Of a stretch of DNA of 64,000 nt, positions 17,929-27,454 are shown piece by piece. The stretch covers positions 62,001 through 126,000 of the forward strand of contig NZ_BNBE01000001.1 in NCBI RefSeq assembly GCF_014654895.1. Reading direction: 5' to 3'. The DNA comes from Streptomyces filamentosus (lineage in GTDB: Bacteria > Actinomycetota > Actinomycetes > Streptomycetales > Streptomycetaceae). The stretch's first letter is position 1. Each line of letters opens with the position of its first letter. The position numbers were made by a program, and so were the translations under genes. A model generated the notes under the pieces. The model was given only the letters and a program-made list of their open reading frames with translations. It was not told the origin of the DNA and ran no database searches.

Positions 17929-19145
17929 CCCAGACGGCCTCCTCAACCAGGGTGGCGGGTTTCTCCCGTGAACAGCGCCGCGCCCTGACGGTGCTCTGCA
18001 TCTCGCAGACGCTCGGCGGCGCGGGCATGGCGGCCGGCATCACGGTCGGCGCGCTGCTCGCCCAGGACCTGCTCGGCTCGACCGGTCTGGCCGGACTCCC
18101 GGCCGCGCTCTACACCGCCGGAGCGGCCTTCGGAGCGGCGGGGCTCGGGCGCGTCGGCCAGCGCTTCGGGCGCCGTCCCGGGCTGGCGCTCGGCAACGGC
18201 ATCGCCGCGCTGGGCAGCGCGGGCGTGGTAGCGGGAGCCGCGGCGCGCTGGCCCGTCCTGCTTCTGGCCGCCCTCTTCGTGTACGGGGCGGGTACGGTCA
18301 CCGGTCTCCTGGCGCGCTACGCAGGCGCCGACCTCGCTCCACCCGAACGACGCGGCCGGGCCGCCGGAACCGTCCTGTTCGCCATGCCCCTGGGAGCGGT
18401 CGTCGGCCCGAACCTGACCGGACCCACCGGAGACCTCGCCGACACCTGGGGCCTGCCACGGCTGACGGGCCCCTTCCTGCTGGCGGCGGTCGCGTACGTG
18501 GCGGCCGCGCTCGTCCTGCTGGTGTGGTCGCGCCCGGACCAACTGCCCCCGACCCCGCCCCGGGAGCCCGGAGCCGCCCGTACCGGGCGCCCCGCCCCCG
18601 GGGTCGTCACCGGCGCCACCGTGATGATCACCGCGCAGCTGGTGATGATCGCCGTGATGACCATGACGCCCGTCCACATGGCGGGCCACGGCCACACGAC
18701 ACGGGCGGTGGGCCTGGTCATCGCCCTGCACGTGGGCGCGATGTTCCTGCCGTCACCGCTGAGCGGCCTGCTCGCGGACCGGATCGGCGGGCGGCGGGTC
18801 GCCGCCGCGGCCGGAGCCGTCCTGCTGGGCGCGGGTCTGCTCGCCGGCCTCGCCCCACCGCACTCCCTCCCCCTCCTGGCCTGCGCGCTGGTCCTGCTCG
18901 GAGTCGGCTGGAATCTGGCCCTGCTCGGCGGCACGGCCATGCTCACGGACGCCGCGCCCGCCGAGAACCGGGCCGCGGTGCAGGGCCTCGCGGACGTCGG
19001 GATGTCCGTGGCGGGCGCGACCGGCGGCATGGCCTCGGGACTGGTGATGGGTGCCGGCGGATACCCGGTCCTGGCCGCGGCAGCTGGTTCCCTTGCCCTC
19101 GCGGTCATCCCGGCCGTGGCGAGGGGCGGCAGCCGCCCCACCTGA
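17925..19145 (+). CDS. Major facilitator superfamily transporter
   Basis: A 406-aa protein with 12 predicted hydrophobic segments. The GTG start overlaps the preceding stop by four bases. Between segments 2 and 3 is the MFS loop RVGQRFGRRPGLALGNG, and a second copy, LLADRIGGRRVAAAAG, follows segment 8. It is likely a proton-driven exporter of a small molecule. The coupled small protein and the oxygenase downstream suggest that the product of the latter, or a related compound, is the substrate, but this is inference. Confidence 0.85.
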   Translation: MTQTASSTRVAGFSREQRRALTVLCISQTLGGAGMAAGITVGALLAQDLLGSTGLAGLPAALYTAGAAFGAAGLGRVGQRFGRRPGLALGNGIAALGSAGVVAGAAARWPVLLLAALFVYGAGTVTGLLARYAGADLAPPERRGRAAGTVLFAMPLGAVVGPNLTGPTGDLADTWGLPRLTGPFLLAAVAYVAAALVLLVWSRPDQLPPTPPREPGAARTGRPAPGVVTGATVMITAQLVMIAVMTMTPVHMAGHGHTTRAVGLVIALHVGAMFLPSPLSGLLADRIGGRRVAAAAGAVLLGAGLLAGLAPPHSLPLLACALVLLGVGWNLALLGGTAMLTDAAPAENRAAVQGLADVGMSVAGATGGMASGLVMGAGGYPVLAAAAGSLALAVIPAVARGGSRPT

Positions 19146-19253
19146 CGAGCGGCCGGCCGGCATGTGCGCGGGAGGACGACCCAGAACCCGTCACAGCAGC
19201 CTCTCCGCTCCCCTTCCCCTTCGTCCGTGGTCCGACAGAACAGGAGCCGCCAG

Positions 19254-20948
19254 ATGAGCCGTCCGACGAGTTCTCCGACGAGCGCCCCGACGGTGTCCGC
19301 CGCCCGGCCACTCGCCGACGGCGACCGGGTCGACGCCGTGATCGTCGGGGCCGGGCTCTCCGGCCTCTACCAGCTCCACCGGCTGCGGGAGCTCGGCCTG
19401 ACGGCCGTGGTCTTCGAGGCCGGCGACGACATCGGCGGAACGTGGTACTGGAACCGCTACCCCGGGGCCCGCTGCGACATCGAGAGCACGTCGTACTCCT
19501 ACTCCTTCTCCCCGGAACTCGACCAGGAGTGGGAGTGGAGCGAACGCTACGCCGCCCAGCCGGAGATCCTGCGCTACATCCACCACGTCGCCGACCGGTT
19601 CGACCTGCGCGAGGACGTCGTCCTACGCACGCGCGTCATACGAGCCGTGTACGACGGACGCGACCATCGCTGGCGGCTGTCCACGGACGCCGGAGGGGCC
19701 GTCACCGCCCGCTTCGTGATCCTGACGACAGGCTGCATGTCGGTCCCGAATGATCCGCGGATTCCCGGGGCCGACAGCTTCACCGGCGCCGTCCACCACA
19801 CCGCACGGTGGCCGCGCGAGGACGTCTCCTTCGCCGGGAAGAGGGTCGCCGTGATCGGCACCGGATGCTCGGGCGTCCAGGCCGTTCCCGTCATCGCCGA
19901 GGAGGCGGCCTCCCTGACCGTCTTCCAGCGCACCCCGGCCTACGTCCTGCCGGCCCGCAACCGCCCGCTGCGGGCCACGGAGCGCGCGGCGCTCAAAGCC
20001 GGGTACCCCGAGTTCCGGCAGGCGCAGCGGCGCTCGCGGGGCGGGACCGTCTTCGCGCCCCCGACCCGCTCGGCGCTGGAGGCGGACGAGGCGGAGCGCA
20101 CCGCCGCCTACGAGGCGGCCTGGGACGAGGGCTTCCTCAACGGACTGCTGCGCACCTACACCGACATCCTCACCGACGAGAAGGCCAACGAGACCGTGGC
20201 GGAGTTCGTCCGGTCCAAGATCCGGTCGATCGTGACCGACCCCGCGACGGCGGAACTGCTCTCCCCGCGCACGTTCCCGTTCGCGACCAAGCGCCCCTGC
20301 CTGGGAACCGGCTACTACGAGACGTACAACCTCCCGCACGTGGCGCTCGTCGACCTGCGCGCGACCCCGATCGAGCGGATCACCCCCCGAGGCATCCGGA
20401 TCTCGGACGGGGAGCACGACCTCGACGTGATCGTCCTCGCCACCGGCTTCGACGCCCTCACCGGCTCCCAGATCGCCATCGACATCGTGGGAAAGGGAGG
20501 CATGACACTCCGTGAGCGGTGGGCCGAAGGCCCCCGAAACCACCTCGGGCTCGTCTCGGCCGGCTTCCCCAACCTCTTCACCGTCCTCGGGCCGCTCAGC
20601 CCCTCCGTACTCACCAACATCACCGTGTCCCTCGAACAACAGGTCGAGTGGATCACCGACTGCATCGACCACCTGCTCAGGAACGGCCTCACCGAGATCG
20701 ACGCCACCCCGTCCGCCGAGGCCGCCTGGGGGACACGCGTGGCGGAACTCGCCGCCCGCACGCTCTACCCGGCAGTGGACTCCTGGTACACGGGGGCGAA
20801 CGTCCCGGGCAAGCCCCGCGTGTTCCTCGCCTACGCGGGCGGGCTCGACCGGTACAGGGAAGAGTGTGACGCCGTGGCCCGCGCGGGTTACGCGGGCTTC
20901 GTCCTCTCCTCCTCCACGGACGGGCGTTCCCTGTCGGACCCCTACTGA
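19254..20948 (+). CDS. Flavin-containing monooxygenase, Baeyer-Villiger type
   Basis: A 564-aa FAD/NADPH enzyme; the ATG follows CAGGAGCCGCCAG. Two Rossmann motifs are visible, GAGLSG near residue 29 (FAD) and GTGCSG near residue 205 (NADPH). Between them lies the type I Baeyer-Villiger fingerprint F-x-G-x-x-x-H-x-x-x-W-P as FTGAVHHTARWP. GGTWYWNRYPGARCDIES is the usual substrate-face loop of cyclohexanone/phenylacetone monooxygenase relatives. It inserts oxygen next to a ketone to give an ester or lactone; the substrate is unknown. It follows the MFS gene after 108 bases in the same direction. Confidence 0.9.
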   Translation: MSRPTSSPTSAPTVSAARPLADGDRVDAVIVGAGLSGLYQLHRLRELGLTAVVFEAGDDIGGTWYWNRYPGARCDIESTSYSYSFSPELDQEWEWSERYAAQPEILRYIHHVADRFDLREDVVLRTRVIRAVYDGRDHRWRLSTDAGGAVTARFVILTTGCMSVPNDPRIPGADSFTGAVHHTARWPREDVSFAGKRVAVIGTGCSGVQAVPVIAEEAASLTVFQRTPAYVLPARNRPLRATERAALKAGYPEFRQAQRRSRGGTVFAPPTRSALEADEAERTAAYEAAWDEGFLNGLLRTYTDILTDEKANETVAEFVRSKIRSIVTDPATAELLSPRTFPFATKRPCLGTGYYETYNLPHVALVDLRATPIERITPRGIRISDGEHDLDVIVLATGFDALTGSQIAIDIVGKGGMTLRERWAEGPRNHLGLVSAGFPNLFTVLGPLSPSVLTNITVSLEQQVEWITDCIDHLLRNGLTEIDATPSAEAAWGTRVAELAARTLYPAVDSWYTGANVPGKPRVFLAYAGGLDRYREECDAVARAGYAGFVLSSSTDGRSLSDPY

Positions 20949-20984
20949 TCCGAAACGCTTGGGGTTCAGGCTCGTTGACCGTGC

Positions 20985-21893
20985 GTGACCGATCTGGTGG
21001 AGGATGCTCGGATATGGTCGCCGGACGCGCAGGAGGCTGTGCGGTTGCTGGCGGTGTCCGCGGTGGTGGAAGGCCGGGACCGGCCGGAGGCTGCGGCCCT
21101 GTTCAGGGTGTCGGTCAGGGCCGTGGACAACTGGTGGGCCAAGTGGCAGGCGGGTGGCCAGGACGCGTTGCCGTCCCGGCCGCGAGGCCGCCGCACAGGC
21201 GAGCATCAGGTGCTGTCCGAGACCGAGCAGGCCGCCGTGCGGCAGGCGGTCCTCGATCACATCCCCTGCGACCTGGGACTTTTTCCGGTCAGCTGTGGAC
21301 GCGGGGGCTGATAGGCGAGCTGATCATCAAGCTGTACCGGGTCCGCTTCACCGAGCCGGGAGTGGCCAATTACCTGAAGCGGTGGGACCTGACCTTCCAG
21401 CGGCTGGACAAGCGGTCGGTCGAGCAGGCCCCGGCGGCGGTCCGCCTCTGGTGCGAAGAGGCCTGGCCGGCTATCCGGGCCAGGGCGAAGGCGGAAGGCA
21501 TCGAAGTCTTCTTCGGCGACCAGGTCGGGATCCGCTCGGACCAGGTCACCGGCCGCACCTGGGGCGAGCAGGGACGGACGCCGGTCGTCCGCCGCACCGG
21601 CAACCGGTTCTTCGTGAACGCGATGCCCGCGAACGAAGGGGCGGATGCACTTCAAGGTCTTCACCGAGACCTTCGACGCGAACGTCAGGTGCCGCTTCCT
21701 CGCCCGGCTCGCCGACCACGTCGACGAGATCGAGCTGCACTTCCTGCCCTCGTACTCAGCCGAGCTGAAACCGGGCGAGCTGGTCAACGCCGACCTCAAA
21801 CGCAGCCTGCCCCCACACACCGAGTCAGGAACCAGCCCGAACTCGCCGCCGAGACTCGAAGCCCCGCACGTCCGCTACGTCCTCGACGAGTGA
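20985..21893 (+). pseudogene. IS630-family transposase, multiply frameshifted
   Basis: The N-terminal HTH (AAALFRVSVRAVDNWWAKWQ) is in one frame to about 21285. The catalytic core (GLIGELIIKLYRVRFTEPGV, GIEVFFGDQVGI) is in a second frame to about 21640, and the distal part (IELHFLPSYSAELKPGELVN) returns to the first. Near the end HRVRNQPELAAETRS and PHVRYVLDE are again in different frames. The first shift is at a run of five T (21279-21283), where three would keep the frame. With several shifts and internal loss this is a dead element. Weak end repeats GGGTTCA (about 20962) and TGAACCC (21891) suggest the element covers roughly 20961-21898. Confidence 0.8.
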
Positions 21894-21964
21894 ACCCGAT
21901 GACTTTCTGATCAATATGTCGAGTGCGTCGTGAACCTTGAGACTTGAACCACGGGCACGCGGGT

Positions 21965-23863
21965 TCAGGGCGTGACGATGGCGAAGTCGGGGTCGGGCCG
22001 TCCGAGGTGGCCGAGGAGTTCGGTGAGCTTGGCGGTGTCGCCGGTGGCCCGGACACCTTCCCTGGTGAGAAGATCCGCTGGGGAGAGGGTGCCGAGGAGG
22101 ACAGCGCGCAGGTCGGCTTCGGCGAGGGTGATGTCGAGATCGGGGTTCGCGTCGAGGGGAACCCTGGCGGACCCGTGGGTGAGGACGCCGTTACGCAGGC
22201 GCAGGGTGACCGGGTCGGCTCCCGTAATGTTCCAGCGGATGGTGATGTCGGCGTGCCAGGAGCGGGGGCCGTCGACGCGGATCGCAGCGGCGTCGAAGAG
22301 CTGCTCCAGAGTGAGGGCCGCCAGGAAGTCGGGGGACGCGGTGGTGGTCGGGGTTCCGACCGCTCCTTCGCGCAGTTCCAGGGCGCCCATGAGGTAGAAG
22401 TTGCGCCAGGTGCCGTTCTCGCTGCCGTAGCCGAGCTGTTCCAAGGCCCGGGCCTGGAGGTCACGGGCCTCAGGGTTGTCCGGGTCCGCGAAGAGGACGT
22501 GGTTGACGACCTGCGCCACCCAACGGAAGTCCCCCTCGTCGAAGGACGTGCGGGCTCGGCGCAGGACCTCCCCGGCTCCGCCCATGAACTCGACGTAGCG
22601 TTTGGCGGCCTCGGTGGGCGGGTGCTCCCACAGGTGCGCTGGGTTGCCGTCGAACCAGCCGAGGTAGCGCTGGTAGACGGCCTTCGTGTTGTGGCTGACG
22701 GAGCCGTAGTAGCCGTGGGTGTGCCAGGCCTGTTCAAGTACGGGCGGCATCTCCATCCGCTCGGCGATCTCCAGCGGGGTGAACCCCTCGTTGATCATGC
22801 GCAGGGTCTGGTCGTGCAGGTAGGCGTACAGATCGCGCTGCTCGTTGAGGAAGGTGATTACCCGGTCCCGGCCCCACACCGGCCAATGGTGCGAGGCGAA
22901 GGCGACGTCGGTGTCCGCCCCGAAGAGGGTGACGGCCTCGGCGAGGTAGCGGGCCCACGTACGCGGGTCGCGCACTTCCGCGCCGCGCAGGGTCAGCAGG
23001 TTGTGGAGGTTGTGGGTGGCGTTCTCGGCCATGCACAGGGCCCGGTGGTCGGGGAAGTGGATGTTCAACTCGGCCGGCGCCTCCGTGCCTGGGGTGAGCT
23101 GGAAGACCATGCGGATGCCGTCCACCTCCTCCTCCTGACCGGTCCGCAAGATGGTGAGGGTCGGAGGGATCAGGCCGACGCTTCCGGTGGAGGTCGTCTG
23201 GCCCAGCCCGGCACCGACCTGCCCGCGTTCGCCCCTGGGCAGCGCCGCGCCGTACATGTACGCGGCGCGCCGGGCCATCGCGGTACCCGCGTAGACATTC
23301 TCGCTCACCGCGTGCTCCAGGAAGCCGTACGGGGCGATCACCGGGATTCCCGCCGCCAACTCGGCCTCCCCGACGACGCCGCGCACCCCACCGAAGTGGT
23401 CGACGTGACTGTGGGTGTACAGCACCGCGGTGACGGGGCGCTGACCGCGGTGGGCGCGGTAGAGGGCCAGGGCGGCAGCGGCCGTCTCAGATGAGATCAG
23501 CGGATCGATGACCAGGACGCCCCGCTCCCCCTCGACCAGCGTCATGTTCGACAGGTCGAAGCCGCGGACTTGGTAGATGCCCTCGGCAACCTCGAACAGG
23601 CCGTGGTCGGCGACCAGACGGCTCTGGCGCCACAGACTCGGATTGACCGTCGCAGGGCAGTCACCCGCCAGGAAACCGTAGGCGTCCAGGTCCCACACCG
23701 CACCGTCGGCACCGCGTACGAGCGGGTCGCGCGCCGTACCCAGGAAGCCCCGGCGCGCGTCCTCGAGGTCACGGGTGTCATCGAACGGGAAACGGCGCAG
23801 GACCGCCGCGTTCGCCTCCACGATGGACGGCTCGGCAGGCGCGGGCCCTGTGCTGCGGTTCAT
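21965..23863 (-). CDS. Alkyl sulfatase (SdsA1/BDS1-type, metallo-beta-lactamase fold)
   Basis: A 632-aa enzyme; the ATG at 23863 is preceded by GAGGAGAGCAGC. It hydrolyses alkyl sulfates such as SDS to alcohol and sulfate with a dinuclear zinc centre. The N-terminal catalytic domain has VLYTHSHVDHFGG (His151, His153, Asp155, His156), followed by the family segments PAELNIHFPDHRALCMAENA and ASHHWPVWG. A helical dimerisation region (about 360-500) and a C-terminal SCP2-like lipid-binding domain complete the usual three-domain layout. No signal peptide is visible, so it is probably cytoplasmic, unlike the secreted Pseudomonas enzyme. It stands alone, convergent with the broken IS630. Confidence 0.92.
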   Translation of the reverse strand: MNRSTGPAPAEPSIVEANAAVLRRFPFDDTRDLEDARRGFLGTARDPLVRGADGAVWDLDAYGFLAGDCPATVNPSLWRQSRLVADHGLFEVAEGIYQVRGFDLSNMTLVEGERGVLVIDPLISSETAAAALALYRAHRGQRPVTAVLYTHSHVDHFGGVRGVVGEAELAAGIPVIAPYGFLEHAVSENVYAGTAMARRAAYMYGAALPRGERGQVGAGLGQTTSTGSVGLIPPTLTILRTGQEEEVDGIRMVFQLTPGTEAPAELNIHFPDHRALCMAENATHNLHNLLTLRGAEVRDPRTWARYLAEAVTLFGADTDVAFASHHWPVWGRDRVITFLNEQRDLYAYLHDQTLRMINEGFTPLEIAERMEMPPVLEQAWHTHGYYGSVSHNTKAVYQRYLGWFDGNPAHLWEHPPTEAAKRYVEFMGGAGEVLRRARTSFDEGDFRWVAQVVNHVLFADPDNPEARDLQARALEQLGYGSENGTWRNFYLMGALELREGAVGTPTTTASPDFLAALTLEQLFDAAAIRVDGPRSWHADITIRWNITGADPVTLRLRNGVLTHGSARVPLDANPDLDITLAEADLRAVLLGTLSPADLLTREGVRATGDTAKLTELLGHLGRPDPDFAIVTP

Positions 23864-24488
23864 GCTGCTCTCCTCGGCGTGCTGTTCTGCACGTCGCCCG
23901 CCGACAGCGGGCCGTTCCCCCCACCCTCGCGGCTGGGGCAACGGGCCACGAGCCGGATGAGCCGTCCGGGTGGTGTCGGTCGCCGCTCCGCTTCCGGGCT
24001 GCCGCCGACGAAGGTCGTCCCGATACTCGGGGGATGATCAGCACACTGCGCGGCTGGGTCCTTCCCGCGAATCAGCGCCGGTCCCTGGAGGCACGGCTGG
24101 GTGGGGTCCACCATCTCGGTCGTCGCCGAGCGAGCCTTGCGGGGTGCGGCCCAGCACCACTTCCCGACTTGCAAGGACCTGTTCACCTGGCCGAGGAACG
24201 CTCGGCCGCCCTGCGTGCTCCCCGTCCAGGGCCTCGCCAACTTTTGACCGACGACGACACCGCCGGGCAGCATGGGTGGTCGCGCAGTGGGGCGGTGCTG
24301 GTGGACGGGCTGGGGTGACGGGGAGCGGCGTATGCCGTCCCACCTCGCCGAACCGGCTCGTCCCTTCTATGTTGGTACTCCAGGACCGGCCGGAACACGG
24401 CATCGAGTGATCCCAGCACGTCTGTCGTGGTCCTGATCCGGGCGGGTCGCGAGTGCCCCTGGCCGGAGAGTGGACAGGAGGTGCGGCG
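23864..24488. other. 625-bp intergenic region
   Basis: No convincing gene on either strand. It holds the divergent promoters of the sulfatase and the phosphatase. Open frames here lack a ribosome site and recognisable sequence. Confidence 0.5.
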
Positions 24489-25574
24489 ATGGAGTGGCTG
24501 CGAGCCGCAGGGCCGATGGTGCGTTCGTCGGCCGCGCTGCCCCTGGGCGTCATGCTGGGTGTCGCGGTGGTGGACGCGCTGACGGGGCCTGAGTACAACC
24601 TGCTGCCGGTGTACGCCGCCGGCCCGGCGATCGCCGCAGGGCGTGGAAGCATCCGGAACGTCGTGACGATGGGGGGCGTCGCCGCCCTGCTGTGCCTGCT
24701 GTTCGCGGCACATGCCGACCGGTTTGGCGCGCTGCGCATGTACGTCGCGCTGGCCGCTATCGCGTACGTCACGCTCGCCGCCGTCTACGCCGCGTGGATC
24801 AGGCTCAAAACCGAGCGACGCCTCGTCGACGTGCAGGAGGTGGCCAGGACGCTGGAGGACGTGCTCTTCGTTCCCCTGCCACCGGTGCTCGGCCCCGTAC
24901 GGATCGGTGCCTCCTACGTATCCGCGAGCCGGGCCACCCGTGTCGGAGGGGACCTGTACAAGGCGGTGCCCTCCCCCTACGGCGTACGCCTCGTCATCGC
25001 TGATGTCCAGGGCAAAGGGCTGGGCACCATTCGCTGCGCTGCCGTGGTGCTGGCCGCGTTCCGTGAGGCCGGTCCGGAGTACGAGGACCTCACGGAGGTC
25101 GGCCGACGCATCGAATCCGCCCTGAAACGCTCCACTGACGGCAAACGGTTCGTGACCGGCATCCTCGCCCAGATCAGCCCGGACGGACAGCTCCTCGCCT
25201 TCAACCAGGGTCACCCCGCGCCCCTGCTGCGCACCGCTGATGGTGGCATCAGGTTCCTCGAGCCGGACGAGCCGGTGCCGCCTTTCGGGCTCACCGGGCT
25301 GGCAGGCTCCGGCAACGTGCTGGACAGTGTCACGCGACTGGCCCTGCAACCAGGGGACCGGCTCCTGCTCTACACCGACGGTCTGAGTGAGGCGCGGGAC
25401 CGGGACGGGCGGTTCTACCCGGTGGCCGAGCGGGCGGGGCCGCTTCTGGATGAAGGCAGCCCCGAGGAAGCTCTTCGCCGCGTACGTGCCGACGTCGCCG
25501 CCTTCACCGGAGCGGTGCCTGACGACGATTCCGCCCTGATTCTGGTGGAGTTCGCCCCGGGGGCGGTCCCGTAG
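24489..25574 (+). CDS. Membrane-anchored SpoIIE/RsbU-type PP2C phosphatase
   Basis: A 361-aa paralogue of the 7856-8974 gene. The ATG at 24489 is chosen for GGAGGTGCGGCG directly before it. N-terminal hydrophobic segments (PLGVMLGVAVVDAL, VVTMGGVAALLCLLFAAH, YVALAAIAYVTLAAVYAAW) are followed by the phosphatase domain: VGGDLYKAV, VIADVQGKGLGTI, FNQGHPAPLL, LYTDGLSEARDRDGRFYP and VPDDDSALILVEFAPG. It presumably dephosphorylates an anti-sigma antagonist encoded elsewhere. It is the last intact gene before the ISL3 element. Confidence 0.87.
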   Translation: MEWLRAAGPMVRSSAALPLGVMLGVAVVDALTGPEYNLLPVYAAGPAIAAGRGSIRNVVTMGGVAALLCLLFAAHADRFGALRMYVALAAIAYVTLAAVYAAWIRLKTERRLVDVQEVARTLEDVLFVPLPPVLGPVRIGASYVSASRATRVGGDLYKAVPSPYGVRLVIADVQGKGLGTIRCAAVVLAAFREAGPEYEDLTEVGRRIESALKRSTDGKRFVTGILAQISPDGQLLAFNQGHPAPLLRTADGGIRFLEPDEPVPPFGLTGLAGSGNVLDSVTRLALQPGDRLLLYTDGLSEARDRDGRFYPVAERAGPLLDEGSPEEALRRVRADVAAFTGAVPDDDSALILVEFAPGAVP

Positions 25575-25606
25575 GATGCCGGGGTCGTGGTGCCGGCCGG
25601 AGATCT

Positions 25607-25618
25607 GGACTGTAAATC
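25607..25618 (+). other. 12-base match to a tRNA-Tyr anticodon arm (weak)
   Basis: GGACTGTAAATC contains the loop CTGTAAA with anticodon GTA, just 4 bases before the ISL3 end. The rest of a tRNA is absent and the stem does not pair properly. At most it is the scar of an attachment site; tRNA-Tyr is a known target of SLP1-type elements. Confidence 0.2.
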
Positions 25619-25622
25619 GTTC

Positions 25623-27260
25623 GGCTCTGTCTCATATTCGGTGGTGACGGAGAGTGCCGCTATCCGAGGAGGATGCGGTGGCGAAGAGGGTGAAGCCTGC
25701 TCGTCCGTGCATCTGACGCGCGATCCGCTTGGTCTTGGTTTGGTCTTGGTGTTGACGCCTTCGGTGGGGCCGTTGCTGTACGGAAGTGTGAGTGCGGCGA
25801 TCACAGCGTCGCGGTCTCGGTCCAGGCTCCGGGTGAAGGCGTGCAGATGGGGCAGATCGGCTGAGCGAACCTTGAAAATCCAGCGCGAGAGACCGTCGGC
25901 ATTACCTTCGCAAGGTGTCAGGAGTTCGGCGAAGCCTTCGGCAACGGCGGCCAGCTGGGTCATCTCGGGGCAGGCAGCGGTAAGGCGGGCCAGAAGACCG
26001 CGATGCTCGGCCTTGAGGTTGTCGGGCCTGGCGAGGATCATCGGGGCGAGCCGGAGCGGGGAGACGTGCCTGCGGTCGGCGTCCGCGCGGCCCTGGTTGA
26101 TGTACTTGTGCAAGAGGTTCAGACATCCGGTGAACCCAAGGGCCTTGATCTCTTCGAAGAGGTGCTGGACGGGGACGGCCGGGTCCGCAGCACGACGTCT
26201 GCGCAGGTGTTCGCGGCAGGAGTCGACGAGGCTGGCGCGGTACTTGGGGACTCGGAGCATCCGCTCGGGCCGGTCGGCTCGCGCATAGCGTTTGACGGTG
26301 TTCAGGGCCAGTTGCAGGCGGCGGGCGCATTCGAGTAGGCCCACACCCTTCTCGAGCAGGTCGTGGACCTGGTGCCAGCGCTCCAGAGTCGTCTGCGCGC
26401 GGGGTCCGTCGTAGATGGGCGCGTCTAGCTCGGCGGCCCAGCAGGTGCTGTGTGCCTTCACCTCGCTCAGGGCGGCTTCGCACAGGTTATGCCATAGGTG
26501 CCACCGGTCGGCGACCTGGACTGCGTCGGGCAGGGCGCGGCGGATGGCCTCGGCGTAGGTCGTGGAGCCGTCTCGGCACACGACCTCGACGCCCGGATGC
26601 TTGAGCAGCCACGCTTCCAGCGTGTCGGCGGTGCGGTCGGGCAGTACGTCGATCCGTTCATGGATCTCGGCGTCGATCACCACGGTGGCGTAGCGATGCC
26701 GCCGGCGCAGGGCGAAGTCGTCGACGCCGATCACGCGGGGCACCCGCCCGGTGGGCAACGGGATACGCAGCAGGGTCCGCAGGGCCGTGTGACGCGACAC
26801 GCCCACCGCGAGTATCGCCAGCAAACGCGATCCAGCCCGGCCCGCTAACTCTTTGACCACGGCCTTGACCTGCCTGGTCAGACGGGCCGTACGACGCTGG
26901 TATCGCTCCAGCACTCCGGGCATCTGCTCGCGGAAGGTCTGCCGACAGCCGCGTATGGGACACACCAGACGCCGCACCCGCACACGGACCACCACCCGGC
27001 GGTCGTCGACCGGCACGTCGGCGACTGTCCGCCAGTGGTAGCTGCGCACCCGCCCCGCCGACGCCCCGCACCCCGGACAGATCACGGCCTCCTGCGAAGT
27101 CCGGGCCCGCACCACAATCCGTTCACCCTCGTCGGCCACATCCCCGATGACCAGCGGGAAGAGACCCGAAAACACCATCTGCACAAGCTCGTTGACATCC
27201 TTCATGTGATGGCCAACGACCCTCACGACGCCCCGTCACCACCGGATATGAGACAGAGCC
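25623..27260 (-). mobile_element. ISL3-family insertion sequence
   Basis: A 1,638-bp element with 27-bp terminal inverted repeats differing at one position: 25623-25649, starting GGCTCTGTCTCATATTCGG, and 27234-27260, starting on the other strand GGCTCTGTCTCATATCCGG. The usual 8-bp target duplication is not visible: the flanks are AATCGTTC on the left and GTTCGATT on the right. This suggests recombination or deletion next to it after insertion. It forms the left edge of the conjugative-element region. Confidence 0.88.
25660..27205 (-). pseudogene. ISL3-family transposase with damaged C-terminus
   Basis: The protein from ATG 27205 is intact for most of its length: zinc-binding N-terminus (VICPGCGAS, LVCPIRGCRQTF), HTH, and the DDE domain with VIGVDDFALRRRHRYATVV, VVCRDGSTTYAEAI and LPYSNGPTEGVNTKTK. 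Just after NTKTK an 11-bp unit, ACCAAGACCAA, is present twice in tandem (25729-25750) where one copy keeps the frame. A further missing base near 25680 would restore the normal ending LRHRILLG at the TAG at 25660-25662. Without repair the frame runs 245 bases on into the phosphatase gene on the other strand. The element is probably inactive. Confidence 0.8.
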
Positions 27261-27381
27261 GTTCGATTGACAGACCCGAGTACTAGCTGTCCGGTGCCCC
27301 GCTGCCACGGGGCACCGGACTCTCGCTTCCCGTCGCCCAAGGGGAGGCCCCGGTGCGGCTCGCGGCCTCTATCAGCGATCC

Positions 27382-27415
27382 CCGGCCGGGCCAAATCACG
27401 GATTCTGCGGATCCT
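27382..27415 (+). repeat. Conserved 34-bp leader element, copy 1
   Basis: It begins CCGGCCGGGCCAAA, then gives TCACGGATTCTGCGGATCCT. It matches copy 2 at 36492-36525 at about 28 of 34 positions. Each copy lies 40 bases or fewer upstream of the start of an element gene, so an operator or promoter part is likely. Confidence 0.6.
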
Positions 27416-27454
27416 CTCCCCTGTCGATCCGATTCCCCACGCCCAGGAGCCCGT

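Noticed and set aside
19623..21260. A 545-codon minus-strand open frame across the monooxygenase gene
   Set aside because: No family motif, no ribosome site, and the plus strand encodes a clear FAD enzyme in the same place.
21279..21283. Programmed frameshifting in the IS630 transposase at a T run
   Set aside because: Further shifts and missing segments downstream show the gene is simply broken.
25607..25618. tRNA-Tyr gene or attachment site at the ISL3 edge
   Set aside because: Only the anticodon loop matches. The anticodon stem does not pair, and acceptor, D and T arms are absent, so no tRNA is called; kept as a weak note only.
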